From Dillenia suffruticosa (taxonomy: Eukaryota; Streptophyta; Magnoliopsida; Dilleniales; Dilleniaceae): a DNA stretch of 64,000 nucleotides. The stretch covers positions 11,763,001 to 11,827,000 of the forward strand of contig JAVTVX010000024.1 in the NCBI GenBank assembly GCA_033439265.1. Direction: 5' to 3'. Positions 23,502 to 35,101 of the stretch are shown here, in pieces (position 1 is the stretch's first letter; each line of letters starts with the position of its first letter). The translations under genes and the position numbers were made by a program. Under the pieces are notes generated by a model, which saw only the letters and a program-made list of their open reading frames with translations, made no database searches and was not told the origin of the DNA.

Positions 23502-24099
23502 CATTGGGTTGGCTATTTCTAATTCAAGCCAGGCGCAAAGGATGCCTTTATATATATTGATATAAACTATTGGTATTTGAAAATGACTAAATCTTGTTCA
23601 ACATAGATTGGACTCTTAAGAGACAAATCTGTAATAGCTGATAAAATTCAAATTCAACAGGTAGTTCTAAATTTGATTGTTAGTTAGCTAGTTTGAGATG
23701 TAACAATTATTAGTTAGTCTGTTAGAGTTAGTTGAGTAACTGATCATTAAAATCATGTAAATAGTGTGGATGAATTTAGTGGAAGTGTAATTCGGTTTGC
23801 TGATGAACATTCTCTCTCTAACTATCTCTCTTTCTACTTCTCTCTACCTTTCTATCTATTCTCCCTCTCTTTTCTTTCTATCACTCTATTGCTTCTCTCT
23901 TGAATCTCCATCACTACTTTCGCATGTCTCATCAATTGTCGATGTCTCTGATCGCTCTGTTCCTTGCCTCTCCTACTTTTATCGTACTCTGTTTTTTACT
24001 CCTTTCAGTCGAGGCATCTGAATAAGCCTGTTCTCTTCTTCTTTGAAATTGGTTGTCACAAATTGGTATCAAAGTATGTGATTCTTAGCAAAACATTGA

Positions 24100-25360
24100 A
24101 AAAAATAGCGGAAGAAACTAGATATAAGGCCATCGAAGAACAAATCAAGTAACAGGAGGTGAAAATATAAGAAATGGCTATTAAAATTAAAGAAAATCAT
24201 CTCAAGTTAGGATGAAGACAGGATGAACAAGACCAGAAAATGGAAACTATTATGGCTAGTATTGATACCAACATCAATACTATCTTGAAGATGATGATTA
24301 AAGATAAACCTGAACAGCAAGATATTGAAATTCCTTTTAAGTCTCCTATCTTAGACGTTCCTATTGAAGGAAGGTCAAGGATAGAAGTTGGGTCTCAATT
24401 ATCCAAGAAAGAACTTGTTAATCGCTTGCAGTATTTACTAGAAAAGATCCATGTATGTGGCTAAGAAAATGTAGCAAGTTTTTTGTTGTATATCAAGTAA
24501 CCAATCCTCAATGGATAGATACTTTCCAAAATGTACTTAGATGGGAAAATTGAAAATTGGTTTCATGTTTTGAAATTGATAAAGAAAGAGGTAGATTAGA
24601 AAGAATTTTCCAAATTAATGTGTTAGGGTTTTAAAGCTAAAGGGGTATAAGATGAAATTGAGGAGTTTAATAAGTTGCAGCAGGATGGTTCGATTTCTGA
24701 ATATCAAGAAAAGTTTGAGAAACCGTAGTTAGTCATGCTTCACAACATTTCAAAACATATTGAATCTCATTACATATTTGGCTTTATTAGCAAGGTGAAA
24801 TAAGAAATTAAACTCATGTTAAGAATGATGAGACCAACCAACCCTATTTCAAGTCTTTGAAATTGTAACTCTACAAGAATTGTCCTTAGAACCTGCTAAG
24901 CAAAGAAGAACTGGAATGAATAAGAGTTGGGACCCAGGAGAAGTGAAAAATGAAGCAAAGAATTCTAGGGGAACAACTGCTATCTTCAGAATCACTTCAA
25001 GCAAAGGAAAAGTTTGGTATTGCTATCGAAGATAAAACACCTAGAATTTCATTACAAGAAATTCAATGTAGGAGAATCAACAATCTTTGCTTCAAATGTG
25101 GAGAAAAATTCATACTAAGACATCAATGTAAGTTCAAAAGTTTCGACTTGATCATAGCTGCAAAAGATATAGAAAGGTAAGAAGTTGAAGAAACAAAAGA
25201 AAGTGATGAACATAATAGGGAGTCTGTTGATGTATTCTTATGTGCCCTTTTTAGTTCTTTGAATAGAAAGACTATAGTATTACAAGGAATCCTATATGGA
25301 ATAACTATAACAGTATTAGTTAACACTGGTCGCTCCAACAGTTTTCTCAATTGAGTGCCA
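24100..25360 (+). pseudogene. Gypsy 1 gag and protease remnant
   Basis: The ORF at 24240-24464 and the following broken frames fit a gypsy gag: a PQWIDTFQNVLRWEN-like block and EYQEKFE near 24,700. The zinc knuckle CFKCGEKFILRHQCK is at about 25,090-25,135. A protease motif, ITVLVNTGRSNSFLN, follows at about 25,308-25,352, with NTG where the family normally has a D(S/T)G active site. If that N is genuine, the protease Asp is lost. Confidence 0.68.
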
Positions 25361-25499
25361 GAGAAGAGCTAAAAATGTATTTTGAAGCCGATGAACCACT
25401 ACATGTTGTCTTTGCAGATGGTAGTGAGAAAACCAACTATACTAAAGTAGGAGTGTCACCCTCACCATGAACTTAGAGGTCAACCATAATCAGATGTAA

Positions 25500-26410
25500 T
25501 AACCAATTTCTGTATTGCTCCAACAATTTGAAAAAGTGTTTTCTATACCAAATTCATTTCCACCAGCAAGATCACATGATCATTCCATTCCTTTAAAATC
25601 AGAAGCTCAGCTATTTAAACTCAAATCTTATAAAGACCTATATTAACAAAAGGCAAAAATTGAGAAACAAGTGTAGAAGATATTGAACAGTGGAATTGTC
25701 AAATATAACACTAGTCACTTTGCCTCTTTAGTGCTGTTGGTGAAAAGAAATGGCAACACTTGGAGTTTTTGTGTGGACTATAGACAACTAAATAATTTAA
25801 CCATCATGAACATGTATCCAATTTTGAACATTAATGAACTATTAGATAAACTTCATGGTTCTGAAATGTTCTCTAAAAATTGATCTGAGAGCAGGTTATC
25901 ACCAAATAAGAGCTAGGTCTAGTAATGTTGCCAAAACTGCTTTCCAAACTTATCATGGCCATTTTGGATTCTTGGTTGTTATGCCCTTTAGCTTAACCAA
26001 TACTCCAACCACTTTCCAATCCTTAATGAATCACATCTTCTAACCCTATCTTAGAAAGTTTGTGTTAGTGTTGTTCGATGACATCCTGATATGTAGTCGT
26101 GACATTTCTGCCCCTGTTCAGAACCTTAAAGAAGTTTTAAGGCAACATTTGCAAAATTTCCAAGTGTACATTTGCACAATCATAGGTGGAATGCTTAGGA
26201 TATATAGTCTCTGACTTGGAGTTAAAATGGACTCCTAGAAGACTGAATGTATCATGTCCTGGCTAGTACCTATTTCTATCAAAGTTTTAAGGAGTTTCTT
26301 TGAATTCACTGGGTATTATAGAAAATTTGTTAAAGATTATGGAATGATAACCAAACCTTGAATGATCATCTTAAGAAGGATAATTTTCATTAGAGTGAGG
26401 AAGCTGATCA
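25500..26410 (+). pseudogene. Gypsy 1 reverse transcriptase remnant
   Basis: Readable blocks are [44 protein letters not shown] after a frame change near 25,860, FQSLMNHIF, and the catalytic block LFDDILICS with the FDD residues at 26074-26082. A thumb-region FTGYYRKFV follows. The frame changes at least twice and several stops occur, including one directly after NHIF. Confidence 0.75.
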
Positions 26411-26439
26411 AGCTTTCTAGCACTGTTATGAGGTTATCA

Positions 26440-26816
26440 ATTTTTTCCAAACCATTTGTGGTAGAAACGGATGCATGCTTTAAGGTACGGGGAGCTATTT
26501 TGATACAAGAAGGATAACAAAATGCCTACTTAAGTAAGGCTTCAGGCCTAGAAGATATGGGTTTTCCATTTCTGAGAAGGAGCTAATGGTAATGGCGATG
26601 AAAATAATAAAATTGAAGCATTATTTGGTGGGTTACTACTTTATCATAAGGATTGATCATCAAAGTTTGAAATATTTGTTGAGGCAGAAATTGATTGACA
26701 CATTACAACACAAATGGTTCACCAAGCTACTGGGATTAGACTTTGAGATACAATATAAGAAATGTGTAGAGAGCAAGGTGGCTAATGCATTGTCAAAGAA
26801 GGAATTTCTAACATAA
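26440..26816 (+). pseudogene. Gypsy 1 RNase H remnant
   Basis: The reading runs from KPFVVETDACFKVRGAILIQ to IKLKHYLVGYYFIIRIDHQS, LQHKWFTKLLGLDFEIQYKK and VANALSKKEF. This is the RNase H domain and its usual C-terminal tail in Ty3/gypsy polyproteins. The stretch between them is broken by stops. Confidence 0.75.
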
Positions 26817-26899
26817 GAACCACCGGAGGGTGTAGTGATGGCGATATCTCTAATACAACCACAATGGGTAAGGGAGATCATTTAGAGTCGTGAAGAAGA

Positions 26900-27890
26900 T
26901 GAAGAGTATTAGAAATTGATAACAACTACCTTTAGAACTAGAATGTAAGACAGACTTCCAATATCAAGATGAGATTTTGAAGTTCAAGATAAGAAAATCT
27001 ATGTGGGTAACTCAGAACCAAATTTCTTTAGCAGATGCATAGTTCAGCCACTGGAGGACATTCAGGATAGAACTGTACACTACAAAGAGTGAAAGCTACA
27101 TGCTATTGGCCTTTAATGAAGGTGGATGTAATCAAATTTGTGTAGGAGTGTGATATGTGTCAGAGAAATAAGTATGAAAATGTCTAATATCCTGTGCTGC
27201 TATAATCATTGCCTATTCCTTTACAAGCTTGGTCTTAGATAAGTTTGTATTTTATTGAAGGACCACGTAAGTTCTAAGGATACAATACTATCTTGGTAGT
27301 CATTGATAGACCTACCAAGCTTAGCCATGTCATAGCCATACATCACCTTTATATTGCTATGGATGTAGCTCATCCGTTTGTAGACTATGTGTTCAAATTA
27401 CATGGACTACCAGATTCAATTGTGTAAGATAGGTACAAGGTATTTACAAGTCTCTTTTGGCAAGAATTATTCATATTAGTAGGCACTCAATTGAAGGTCA
27501 GTAGTGCATATCATCCTCAAATAGTTGAGCAAAATGAGATGCTAAACCAATGCTTGGAATGTTGCCTAGGATGAATGAATTCTGACAGACTTGAATTTTG
27601 GTTACAATGGTTGAGTTTGGCTAAATGGTGGTACAATACTAATTTTCATTCCAACATCCAAATGTCTCCTTTGAAGCAATGTACGGATATAAGCCAAGAT
27701 CCATACCCCTTGGTCCTTATTTGAACACTGTTTCTCTAGCTGTTGTGAACTTTGTCAAGAATAGACAAGCTATGTTGCAAATTCTACATGACTATTTAGC
27801 CAAAGCTCAGAGCCGAATGATGATGAATGCTGATCATAATCATTTTGAAAGGGAGTTTAATGTAGGTGATTTGGTCTATATGAATTTATA
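26900..27890 (+). pseudogene. Gypsy 1 integrase remnant
   Basis: Frames across this stretch include the core blocks VVIDRPTKLSHVIAIHHL and VSSAYHPQIVEQNEMLNQCL. The ORF at 27679-27891 starts MYGYKPRSIPLGPYLNT and ends EREFNVGDLVYMNL, the usual end of the integrase region. Stops and frame changes break it. The polyprotein is cut soon after, and a 99-bp LTR fragment follows without the rest of the 3' region. Confidence 0.75.
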
Positions 27891-28234
27891 ATCCTATAGG
27901 CAATAGTTTGTAGAACTTAGAAGACAACTGAAACTATATTCTAAGTTCTAATTGCTTATCCCTACCTCTCTCACTTTTCTTGTACTCTGTTTTTCACTCC
28001 TTTCAGTTGAGGCATCAGAATAAGCCTTGTTCTCTTCTTCTTTGAATTGGGTTGTCACAAAATCTCTCCCAAAAACTCCAATTTGAGGCCTTGCTCAAGG
28101 GTACCAGTGTCTCACTACTGAACGAACTGGACATCAATAATATATATATGTCTCTAACATTTGAATGTGATTAATTTTGATAGATTTTATTTATGAAGGG
28201 TTCTTTGATAATGTGAACCAAATCTCAAAGTTAT

Positions 28235-28330
28235 ATATACAAGAGATTCGAGTTTGAAATCTTTAAAAAGAAGGGGAAGGTGCCAGCTATAACTCATTGG
28301 CCAAGTCCCAAAATTTTAATAGTTATCAAA
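28235..28330 (-). mobile_element. Possible SINE fragment
   Basis: On the minus strand, 'ttggccaatgagttatagc' resembles an RNA polymerase III box A, and 'aaactcgaatctc' about 40 bases later resembles box B. No A-tail or flanking repeats were found, so this is tentative. Confidence 0.3.
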
Positions 28331-28339
28331 CATGTACTA

Positions 28340-28794
28340 TTTTTTATAACTAATTATTTGTCCATTACAAATGGAAATGTTTACCAAATTTGAATGCAAA
28401 TTCAATTTTTTGGTGAACTAAATCTAAATTTTTTATAATAATTGTTTATTCATTATCATTTATTTATTGCCATTCTTTGTTTTATCTGTAAATAGTACTG
28501 AATGTAACCCTTATTCATCGTCCCCCTCACTTAAAATCCCTTAGACTTCACTCCGCTTCTTTCCAAGGCCTCTCTATTAAAAAAGATCGCCCATCTCCTT
28601 CCCCATCCCCCTAGTTTTGTTGATTCACTTTTTATTGGCTTTGCTTTCTTCTCCCTTGATTAGTTAATGCATGTGATATATATTTATATATATTGATCAT
28701 TTCACGCTTAACTTGTTAACTCATTTTGTAATTGTTGTCAAGTCATTTTACAAAATACATCGTCCCCCTCACTTCAATTACTAACATGCTTCTA
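28340..28794. other. Intergenic DNA between two retrotransposons
   Basis: AT-rich with no coding signal. The 17-base word 'catcgtccccctcactt' occurs twice, near 28,518 and 28,760. Confidence 0.4.
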
Positions 28795-29970
28795 AAAAAT
28801 TGATAAATTCAATTGGTATTTTTTCTATCTAACTTACATCCCGCAATGTCTACATCAGAGAATCTATGTAATTGAAAGTTTGAATTATCATATCAAAGGC
28901 CTATATGTATGGAATCCTTAAGATATCTAAAAATTTTTTAACTGCTATCAAATGAGATTCCTTTAGGTTTGATTGGTATCTTGCATAAAAACATACACTA
29001 AATTGTATGTCTAGTCTCAAGACAGTGAGATACAAAAGTGATTTAATCATGTTTCTATATAATTTTTGACATATTGATTTGTCATTTTTATTCTTATCTA
29101 ATTTTAGCCTCGTGCTCATAGGTGTGACATTTTCTCTGCATTCAGTGAGCCCAAATCTTTTAATGAGAACATTTGTGTATTTTGATTGATTAATGAATAT
29201 TCTATTTTCAGATTTTTTAATTTGAAATCCTAGAAAATAGTTAACTCTCCCATTATACTCATTTCAAACTCTCCTTGCATTCTTTTTGCAAAATCTTCAC
29301 ACATTTTTGCATTTGTTCCTTCAAATACTATATCATCTACATATATTTAGATTATTAAAAAATTATCTTCTTTTTTTTTTATAAAGAGAGTTGTATCAAC
29401 TTTCCTCTCTCAAATTTATTTTCAATTAAAAAGTTATTAAGTCGTTTATACCAAACTCTAGGAGTTTGTTTCTTTGGTTTGTTTAAAAACATGTTTTGAA
29501 TATTTGAGATCTTCAAATCCAGGGGGTTGTTCTATATACACAGTTTCATTTAAATAATAGTTTAGAAAAGTATTTTAACATCCATTTGATATAATTTGAA
29601 GTTCATATAATAGGAGAAAACCATAATCATTCTATTAGCTTCTAATCTAGCCGCTGCAGCATACGTTTCATTATAATGAATTCATTCCTCCTGACTATAT
29701 CCTTTGGCCATAATTTTGCCTTATTTCTTATAATTGTTCCATGTTTATCATATTTATTTCTAAAAACCCATTTAGTTTTGATTACTGATTGATTTTTTGG
29801 TATAAAAATAAGGTTCTATACTTTATTTTTTTCAAATTGATTCAGTTTATCCTGTATAGTTATTATCCAATTCTCATCTCCTAATGCTTCCTCTATATTC
29901 TTAGGTTTTTTTGAGAGATGGACGCCACATATTTACATTGATTCTGTAGGACTAATCTAGTTCTAATACT
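28795..29970 (-). pseudogene. Copia 2 reverse transcriptase and start of RNase H
   Basis: Readable blocks, minus strand, are EEALGDENWIITIQDKLNQF, TKWVFRNKYD, and the catalytic IQIYVDDIVFEGTNAKM with YVDD encoded at 29343-29332. The ORF at 29119-28901 carries KLYRNMIKSLLYLTVLRLDI and KESHLIAVKKF. The RNase H start (DVDIAGCKLDRKNTN) stops abruptly near 28,795. Frameshifts separate the blocks, but the catalytic YVDD is preserved. Confidence 0.8.
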
Positions 29971-30138
29971 AAAGCTTGCGTCACCCTTTATGTTTTCTAT
30001 ATTCACATCTTTTCAAATTTGATGATATTTTATTTATTGCTTTTGTTGAATTTCTTTTTTTCCTTCTTGTTCAGTAACTTCAATGATTTCTTATTTTTGA
30101 GAATTTAAATTCTCAGAAAGTTCCAATTTATTAAGGTT

Positions 30139-31420
30139 TTATGTTAATTCTTCATCTTCCAATCTTTTTTGGTCAGTGTCTTTATTTTCATTAAATTCTA
30201 TATGTATTGATTTTTCAATTGTCATTATTCTTTTGTTATAGACTCTATATGTCTTATTTACTGTCGAATATCCTAAAAATATTTCCTCATCACTTTTGGT
30301 ATCAAATTTTCCTAAACTTTCTCTTCCATAGGGAGTTTTCTTTAGTATAGGTCTAATTAAAACTCTATTTAAGATGTAGCACATAGTAACCATTGCTTCT
30401 ACCCAGAAGTATTTTGGCAAATTATGCTCATAGAATATAGTTTTAGCTATTTTTTGTACCATTCTATTTTTCCTTTCTACCATTTTATTTTGTTGAGGTG
30501 TCTTAAGGGTTGAGAAGCTGTGATCAATGCCTTGATTACCACAAAATTCTTCTATAGTTTTATTTTCAAATTCTTTACTATGATCACTTCTACTATTCCC
30601 AACTGAAACCTCTGTTACGTTTTGTATTTTCTTGCACAGTTTAATAAAAACCTTACTAACTTCCTCCTTCTTGGCCAAGAATAATACCCAAGTGTATCCA
30701 GAGAAGTCATCGATGATCACAAATTCATAATGTTTTCCTTTTAAACTTTGAGTTCTAGTTGTTTCGAATAAGTTTATGTGCAAAAGTTCTAGAGAACTGT
30801 TAGTAGATATATAGTTTTTGGATTTAAATAAGTTTTAGTTTGTTTTCCTTTTATGCATGCGTCATACAATTTATCTTTCTCGAATTTTAATTTATGGAGA
30901 CCTTTCACAAAATCTTTCCTAACTAGTTTTGATATTATGTCCATACTTGCGTGTCAGAGTCTTCTGTGCCACAACCATGAATTGTTCTTACTTACTACAA
31001 CTAGGTACAATTCATTTTGATTTTTCAACTATTCTGTATCTGTATCAATTATATAGATATTTTCTCTTATAAAACCAATAAATTTTATACAGCTAGAAGT
31101 TTTATCAGTGATAAAACAAACATCTAAGTCAAATATGACTTAAAAACCTTTATCACACAAATGATTAACACTCAACAAGCTGAATTTAAGTCCAGAGACA
31201 AGAAAAACATTTTGAATTTGGGTGTTAGTGGACTTGCCTCCAATGTTGTCTATTTCGATGACTTTCCCTTTGGAGTTGTCTCCAAAGGCTAACTTTCCTC
31301 TTTTCTTCTTCTCGAGTGATGAAAGTTTAGTAACATCTCCAGTCATATGCCTTGAACAACCACTATCAATGCACCATATTGATTTTTCAAGAGATTCCCC
31401 TGATTTCAGATAAACGTGAA
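30139..31420 (-). pseudogene. Copia 2 protease end, pre-integrase and integrase
   Basis: A protease motif, CIDSGCSRHMTGD, sits at about 31,380-31,340 and leads into SLEKKKRGKLAFGDNSKGK and NVFLVSGLKFSLLSVNHLCD, the typical pre-integrase text. The 214-aa ORF at 30783-30139 is the integrase core: VIIDDFSGYTWVLFLAKKEE, FCGNQGIDHSFSTLKTPQQN, VERKNRM and ILNRVLIRPILKKTPYGRES. This is one of the longest open pieces of retrotransposon pol in the window. Confidence 0.83.
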
Positions 31421-31953
31421 ATAAGAGTCGATCACACTTTTGTTTTTGGTACCCTTATTTTCTTGACTCCGAATGAATTAGCTCTGATTTGATTTTTAGG
31501 TACCCATTTCAAGTTCACTACCAAGGAGTTTTTGAGCCGGTCGATATTAACTAAGTGTCTAACATTTTTGCAATAGGTACACTTGAGATCATTAATCCTT
31601 ATGTTCCTTACAATGATTGAGGTGTTATTCCTTAGTTTAGGGTTTTATCTAGTTTTTTTCTGGTTTTGAGTAGGATTAAATCCTAATCCATTGCTTTCTG
31701 ACCTCTTAGGATGGTATTTAGTTTTTCTTGATCTTGTATGAATTTTATTATAATACTGTTTTGCTTAATATTTTTCTCCTTTTGTTCAGTTAGCTCTTTT
31801 CTCAGAATTTTGTTTTCATCCATTTCATTGTTTTTAATTTTGACATCTTTTATTTCATTTTGTAGATGTAGATATTTACTCTTTTCATTCTCTAACTTCT
31901 TTTCAAGTTTAGTGATTCTTATTTCTAAGTTAGTATTTTTCTCTTTTAGTTTA

Positions 31954-33125
31954 TCAGTTTTTATTTTGAAGTTTTCTAATTTTTTTCACAGTTTCTATCA
32001 TATTTTTCTTCAGCAGATTATTTTTCAATTTTAACCTCTTTGATTCCTCAACTGATTCTAATAATGATTCATGTAGTTCAACAGCAGAGAAATTACTTTC
32101 ATCAGAATTAGAGTAGGAAGAATTGGAAGTAGAGTCTACCTCATTGTCCATGAAATATAGATTAGCTTGTTTTTCTGTTGGTTTTCTTCACTTGAACCGG
32201 AGTCTTCATCACTCCGGCAGCAAGAGTTTTCTTTTTTTTCTACTCCTTTCTTTCTTTCTTGTTTTTTTTAATCATCATTTTTCAGTTGAGGATAATAATC
32301 TTTTATGTGTTCCAATTTGCATTCGTAACATCTAATTTTCTTTTTCTTTTCTGGTCTTTTAAAATTTGATTTGCTCTTGTTCCTCCTTCGTATCATAAAT
32401 CTCTTGAACCTTCTGGTCGGCAATGCTTCATCTTCTTCATCATCTTTCTCTTCAGAGTTTGAAGAACTCTTATCACTATTAGTTTTGAGAGATACTCCGT
32501 TTCCTTTTTTTTTCTTTTCCTAACTCCTTTACAGTTAACTTCATTTGATGAGTTATCAGTGAGCCCATGAGTTTGTACACGGTTAAGATTTCAAGATTTT
32601 TTGATTCTTCTATTGTAGTGATTTTAGGTTCTCAAAATTTTGGTAGATTTATGAAAATCTTATTTATCATGTCTTTTTGTAGTATTCCTTTTCCAAGCAA
32701 TCTCAATTCATTGTTCACTTTGTTAAATTTTGTCATCATTTCACTGGTAGATTCTTTTTCTTTCATCTTGAAGACTTCGTACTCTTGTTTTACCAATCTA
32801 ATTTTGTTTTTACAAACTTGATCAGTGCCTTCATAGGTGACTTTGAGTCTTTTCTAGATTTCTTTTGTTGGATGCATGAAGATAGTCGATTATATTCGTT
32901 GACAATCAGGGCAAGATGAAGGAGATTTATAGTCTTGCAATTTGCTTGATAGGTCTTCTTCTGTTCGGTTGTCATATTTCTTCAGCTTAATTGGTATACA
33001 CACACCATCAACCTCTTTGGTTGGAAATTCAATACATTTTTCGATTATTTCTCAAGCATTTAGATATTATGTAATGATAAAATTACACATCCTTTGTTTC
33101 CAATATCTGATTTGTTTCCATTAAA
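31954..33125 (-). pseudogene. Copia 2 gag with zinc knuckle
   Basis: Minus-strand reading begins MTTEQKKTYQANCKTINLLH near 32,975, followed by a broken UBN2 domain containing VNNELRLLGK-like and EESKNLEILTVYKLMGSL-like blocks. A knuckle, CYECKLEHIKDYYPQL, lies near 32,320 (the His-Cys spacing is altered). A coiled coil at 32151-31954 (ELHESLLESVEESKRLKLKN) follows. Stops and frame changes are present. Confidence 0.72.
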
Positions 33126-33244
33126 AAAGGGTGCACGGTTGAGCTTACTTCAACCGGTATACTATCTTCGTTTATAGTCATTTGGATTTTTAATGTTGAA
33201 ACTGTTAGCTTTTTTATCAACACACTTATTTTGATACCAATTAT

Positions 33245-35101
33245 TATTTAATTAGAGGAGGTGAATAGTTGAATAGGGGTATTTCTTTTAAAAAAAAAAT
33301 TTGACTGTTTTGGTATTTTAAAAAGAGAAAAACAATGGTGTTTAAATAGAAAAATAAGGGACACAAAAGTTTTTATAGTGGTTCCACTAAACTTGGTGTA
33401 TGTCCATTCCTAGACTTCTTATGGATTTTTCACTATCAATTTACTGATACAAACTTGATTACAGGTTCAAGTTGAGCCTTTACAGTAGTTTTCCACAAAC
33501 ATTACTTTCTCAACCTTACATAGATTGGTTTTCTCTTTAAATTCAAAGCAGTAACATACTCTCTGGTCATTTGAAATCTCAGTACAATTGAGAGGTAGAC
33601 AGACTTGATTTTATAAGTGATTACACTCAAGAAGAAAATTAAAGTGAAAGACAGAGTGTATGAATTTTAAAATAGAGTAATAAATATAGTGAATTTGTAG
33701 TTGTTCAGATCTTGAATAAAGTATCCATTACTTGATATCTTATCTCTCTAGTATTTATTATGATACTGAAGAGATCCGTCGTGTGGTTGTTGAAACCGAA
33801 CGTTACTCATAAATGTTTGTCAATTAATATTTTGTAATAGTTCCGGCACCGCTTTATTTTTAACCAATTGAGAGATGATTTTGTTGCATTTAAACATTTA
33901 ACTTTGATATAAATGAAAATAAACAGACAGATAAAAAAGAGAGAATTGTTGTGTTCAAATTAGTTTCGAAATTTTGGTTTCTGACAACTTCAGGTCGACA
34001 ACCCTAATTAACACCTCAACCTGAATTCAAAATTATTGTATTGTAGATTTCCTTGATCAGGTCTACATGGTGAGAACATGGGGCGACAAGGTTAAGTTTG
34101 AAATTAAATTGGTGGAGACGTAAGATTAAATTTGTCGACATGCTCTGGTATGTAGACATGATTTTAATTAAGCATTGACATGCTTAACTTAGGAACCAAC
34201 AACCTTTGTCGATATGTTGGAGATTTCAGGTCGATATGAATCTGTTTTGGAATGAATTGGTAGACCAGACATATTTCAATTGTTCAACACATAGAGATGG
34301 ATTGACATGTTCTAAGTATACATCAACACAGTCCTATTTTTACATTCAGTTGGTGGACTTGACTTTTAAAATTGGTAGATGTGCTCAATGTGTCGACATA
34401 GTTGAAATGCAAGTCGTCGTGTGATTGTTAATGAATAGATAAATTAGGACGACATGTTCTAAGTCCACATCGATACAGTCCTATTCTTACATTCAATTGG
34501 ACGACCTAACCTTTGAAATTAGTCGATGTGTTCAAGGTGTCAACATAGTTGAAATATAGGTTGTCGTGTGATTCCTAATGAACAGATAAATCAGGTCAAC
34601 AAGTTGTCGGGTGTGTTGAGCTTCTAAATTTTTTCTTAATGCTTGTCGACATGTATAAATAGTGGGTTGACACATCATTGAAATTAATGGACCCGTTATA
34701 TTAAATTTGTCCACCTAAGATTAATAGGTCGATATATAGTCCAATTTAGGTCGACGTGTAAGGCAAGATGACAAGGTTTCATTCAGGTTGACAGGATGTG
34801 TGAGTATTTAAGTCAAGTCGACATATTTTTGAGATTATTGACATTATCTTACTTAAACAATAACGATGTTTGATTCATTTAGGTCGATATGGATCATTAA
34901 TATGTTGACATGCTCAAGGTATTACTAAATTTGGTCGACATAGTTTTGAAAATTGGTGGACTTATAGAAGTAGGTTGACTGTATCAAGAACAGGTCGACA
35001 AGGTTTGCAAACTTTTTCAGTTTTTCTTTTTGATAACTTTCTAATATACTTAAATATATTTTCCTCCAATTTATCATCATCAAAATCTAGCATTCTCAAC
35101 A
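33245..35101 (-). repeat. Copia 2 5' LTR
   Basis: In minus orientation the LTR starts TGTTGAGAATG at 35101. It ends before the primer site near 33,245, next to the plus-strand text 'ttagaggaggtgaatag' seen at the ends of related LTRs. It carries a repeated word close to 'aggtcgacatg' about a dozen times between 33,990 and 35,000, and an internal 147-bp tandem duplication. The inner boundary is approximate. Confidence 0.68.
34304..34597. repeat. 147-bp tandem duplication within the LTR
   Basis: 'gacatgttctaagt' starts at 34304 and at 34451. The two units align over their whole length (for example 'gtcgtgtgatt' and 'gatagataaat'/'acagataaat') with perhaps 15-20% difference by eye. A weaker third start follows at 34598. 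Confidence 0.82.

Larger units (their letters stand above)
23507..28059 (+). mobile_element. Ty3/gypsy retrotransposon 1, decayed
   Basis: The order on the plus strand is 5' LTR (end 24060), primer site 'tggtatcaaagt' at 24064, gag, zinc knuckle, protease, reverse transcriptase, RNase H, integrase, then only the last ~100 bp of a 3' LTR (27961-28059). The two LTR ends share 'ctcctttcagt' and 'gaggcatc.gaataagcc' and both end 'gttgtcaca'. The 5' LTR start could not be located. The protease-RT-RNase H-integrase order and the motifs place it in Ty3/gypsy; a chromovirus is likely but not proven. Stops are dense throughout. Confidence 0.82.
28795..35101 (-). mobile_element. Ty1/copia retrotransposon 2, 3'-truncated
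   Basis: From right to left on the minus strand: a ~1.86-kb 5' LTR beginning TGTTGAGAATGCTAG (right edge 35101), a primer-site variant 'ttggtatcaaaataag' near 33,235-33,250, gag with zinc knuckle and coiled-coil tail, protease, integrase and reverse transcriptase. RNase H breaks off near 28,795, and no 3' LTR is present. The long LTR and the gag with a post-knuckle coiled coil suggest a SIRE-like or related long-LTR copia lineage (inference). Confidence 0.8.
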
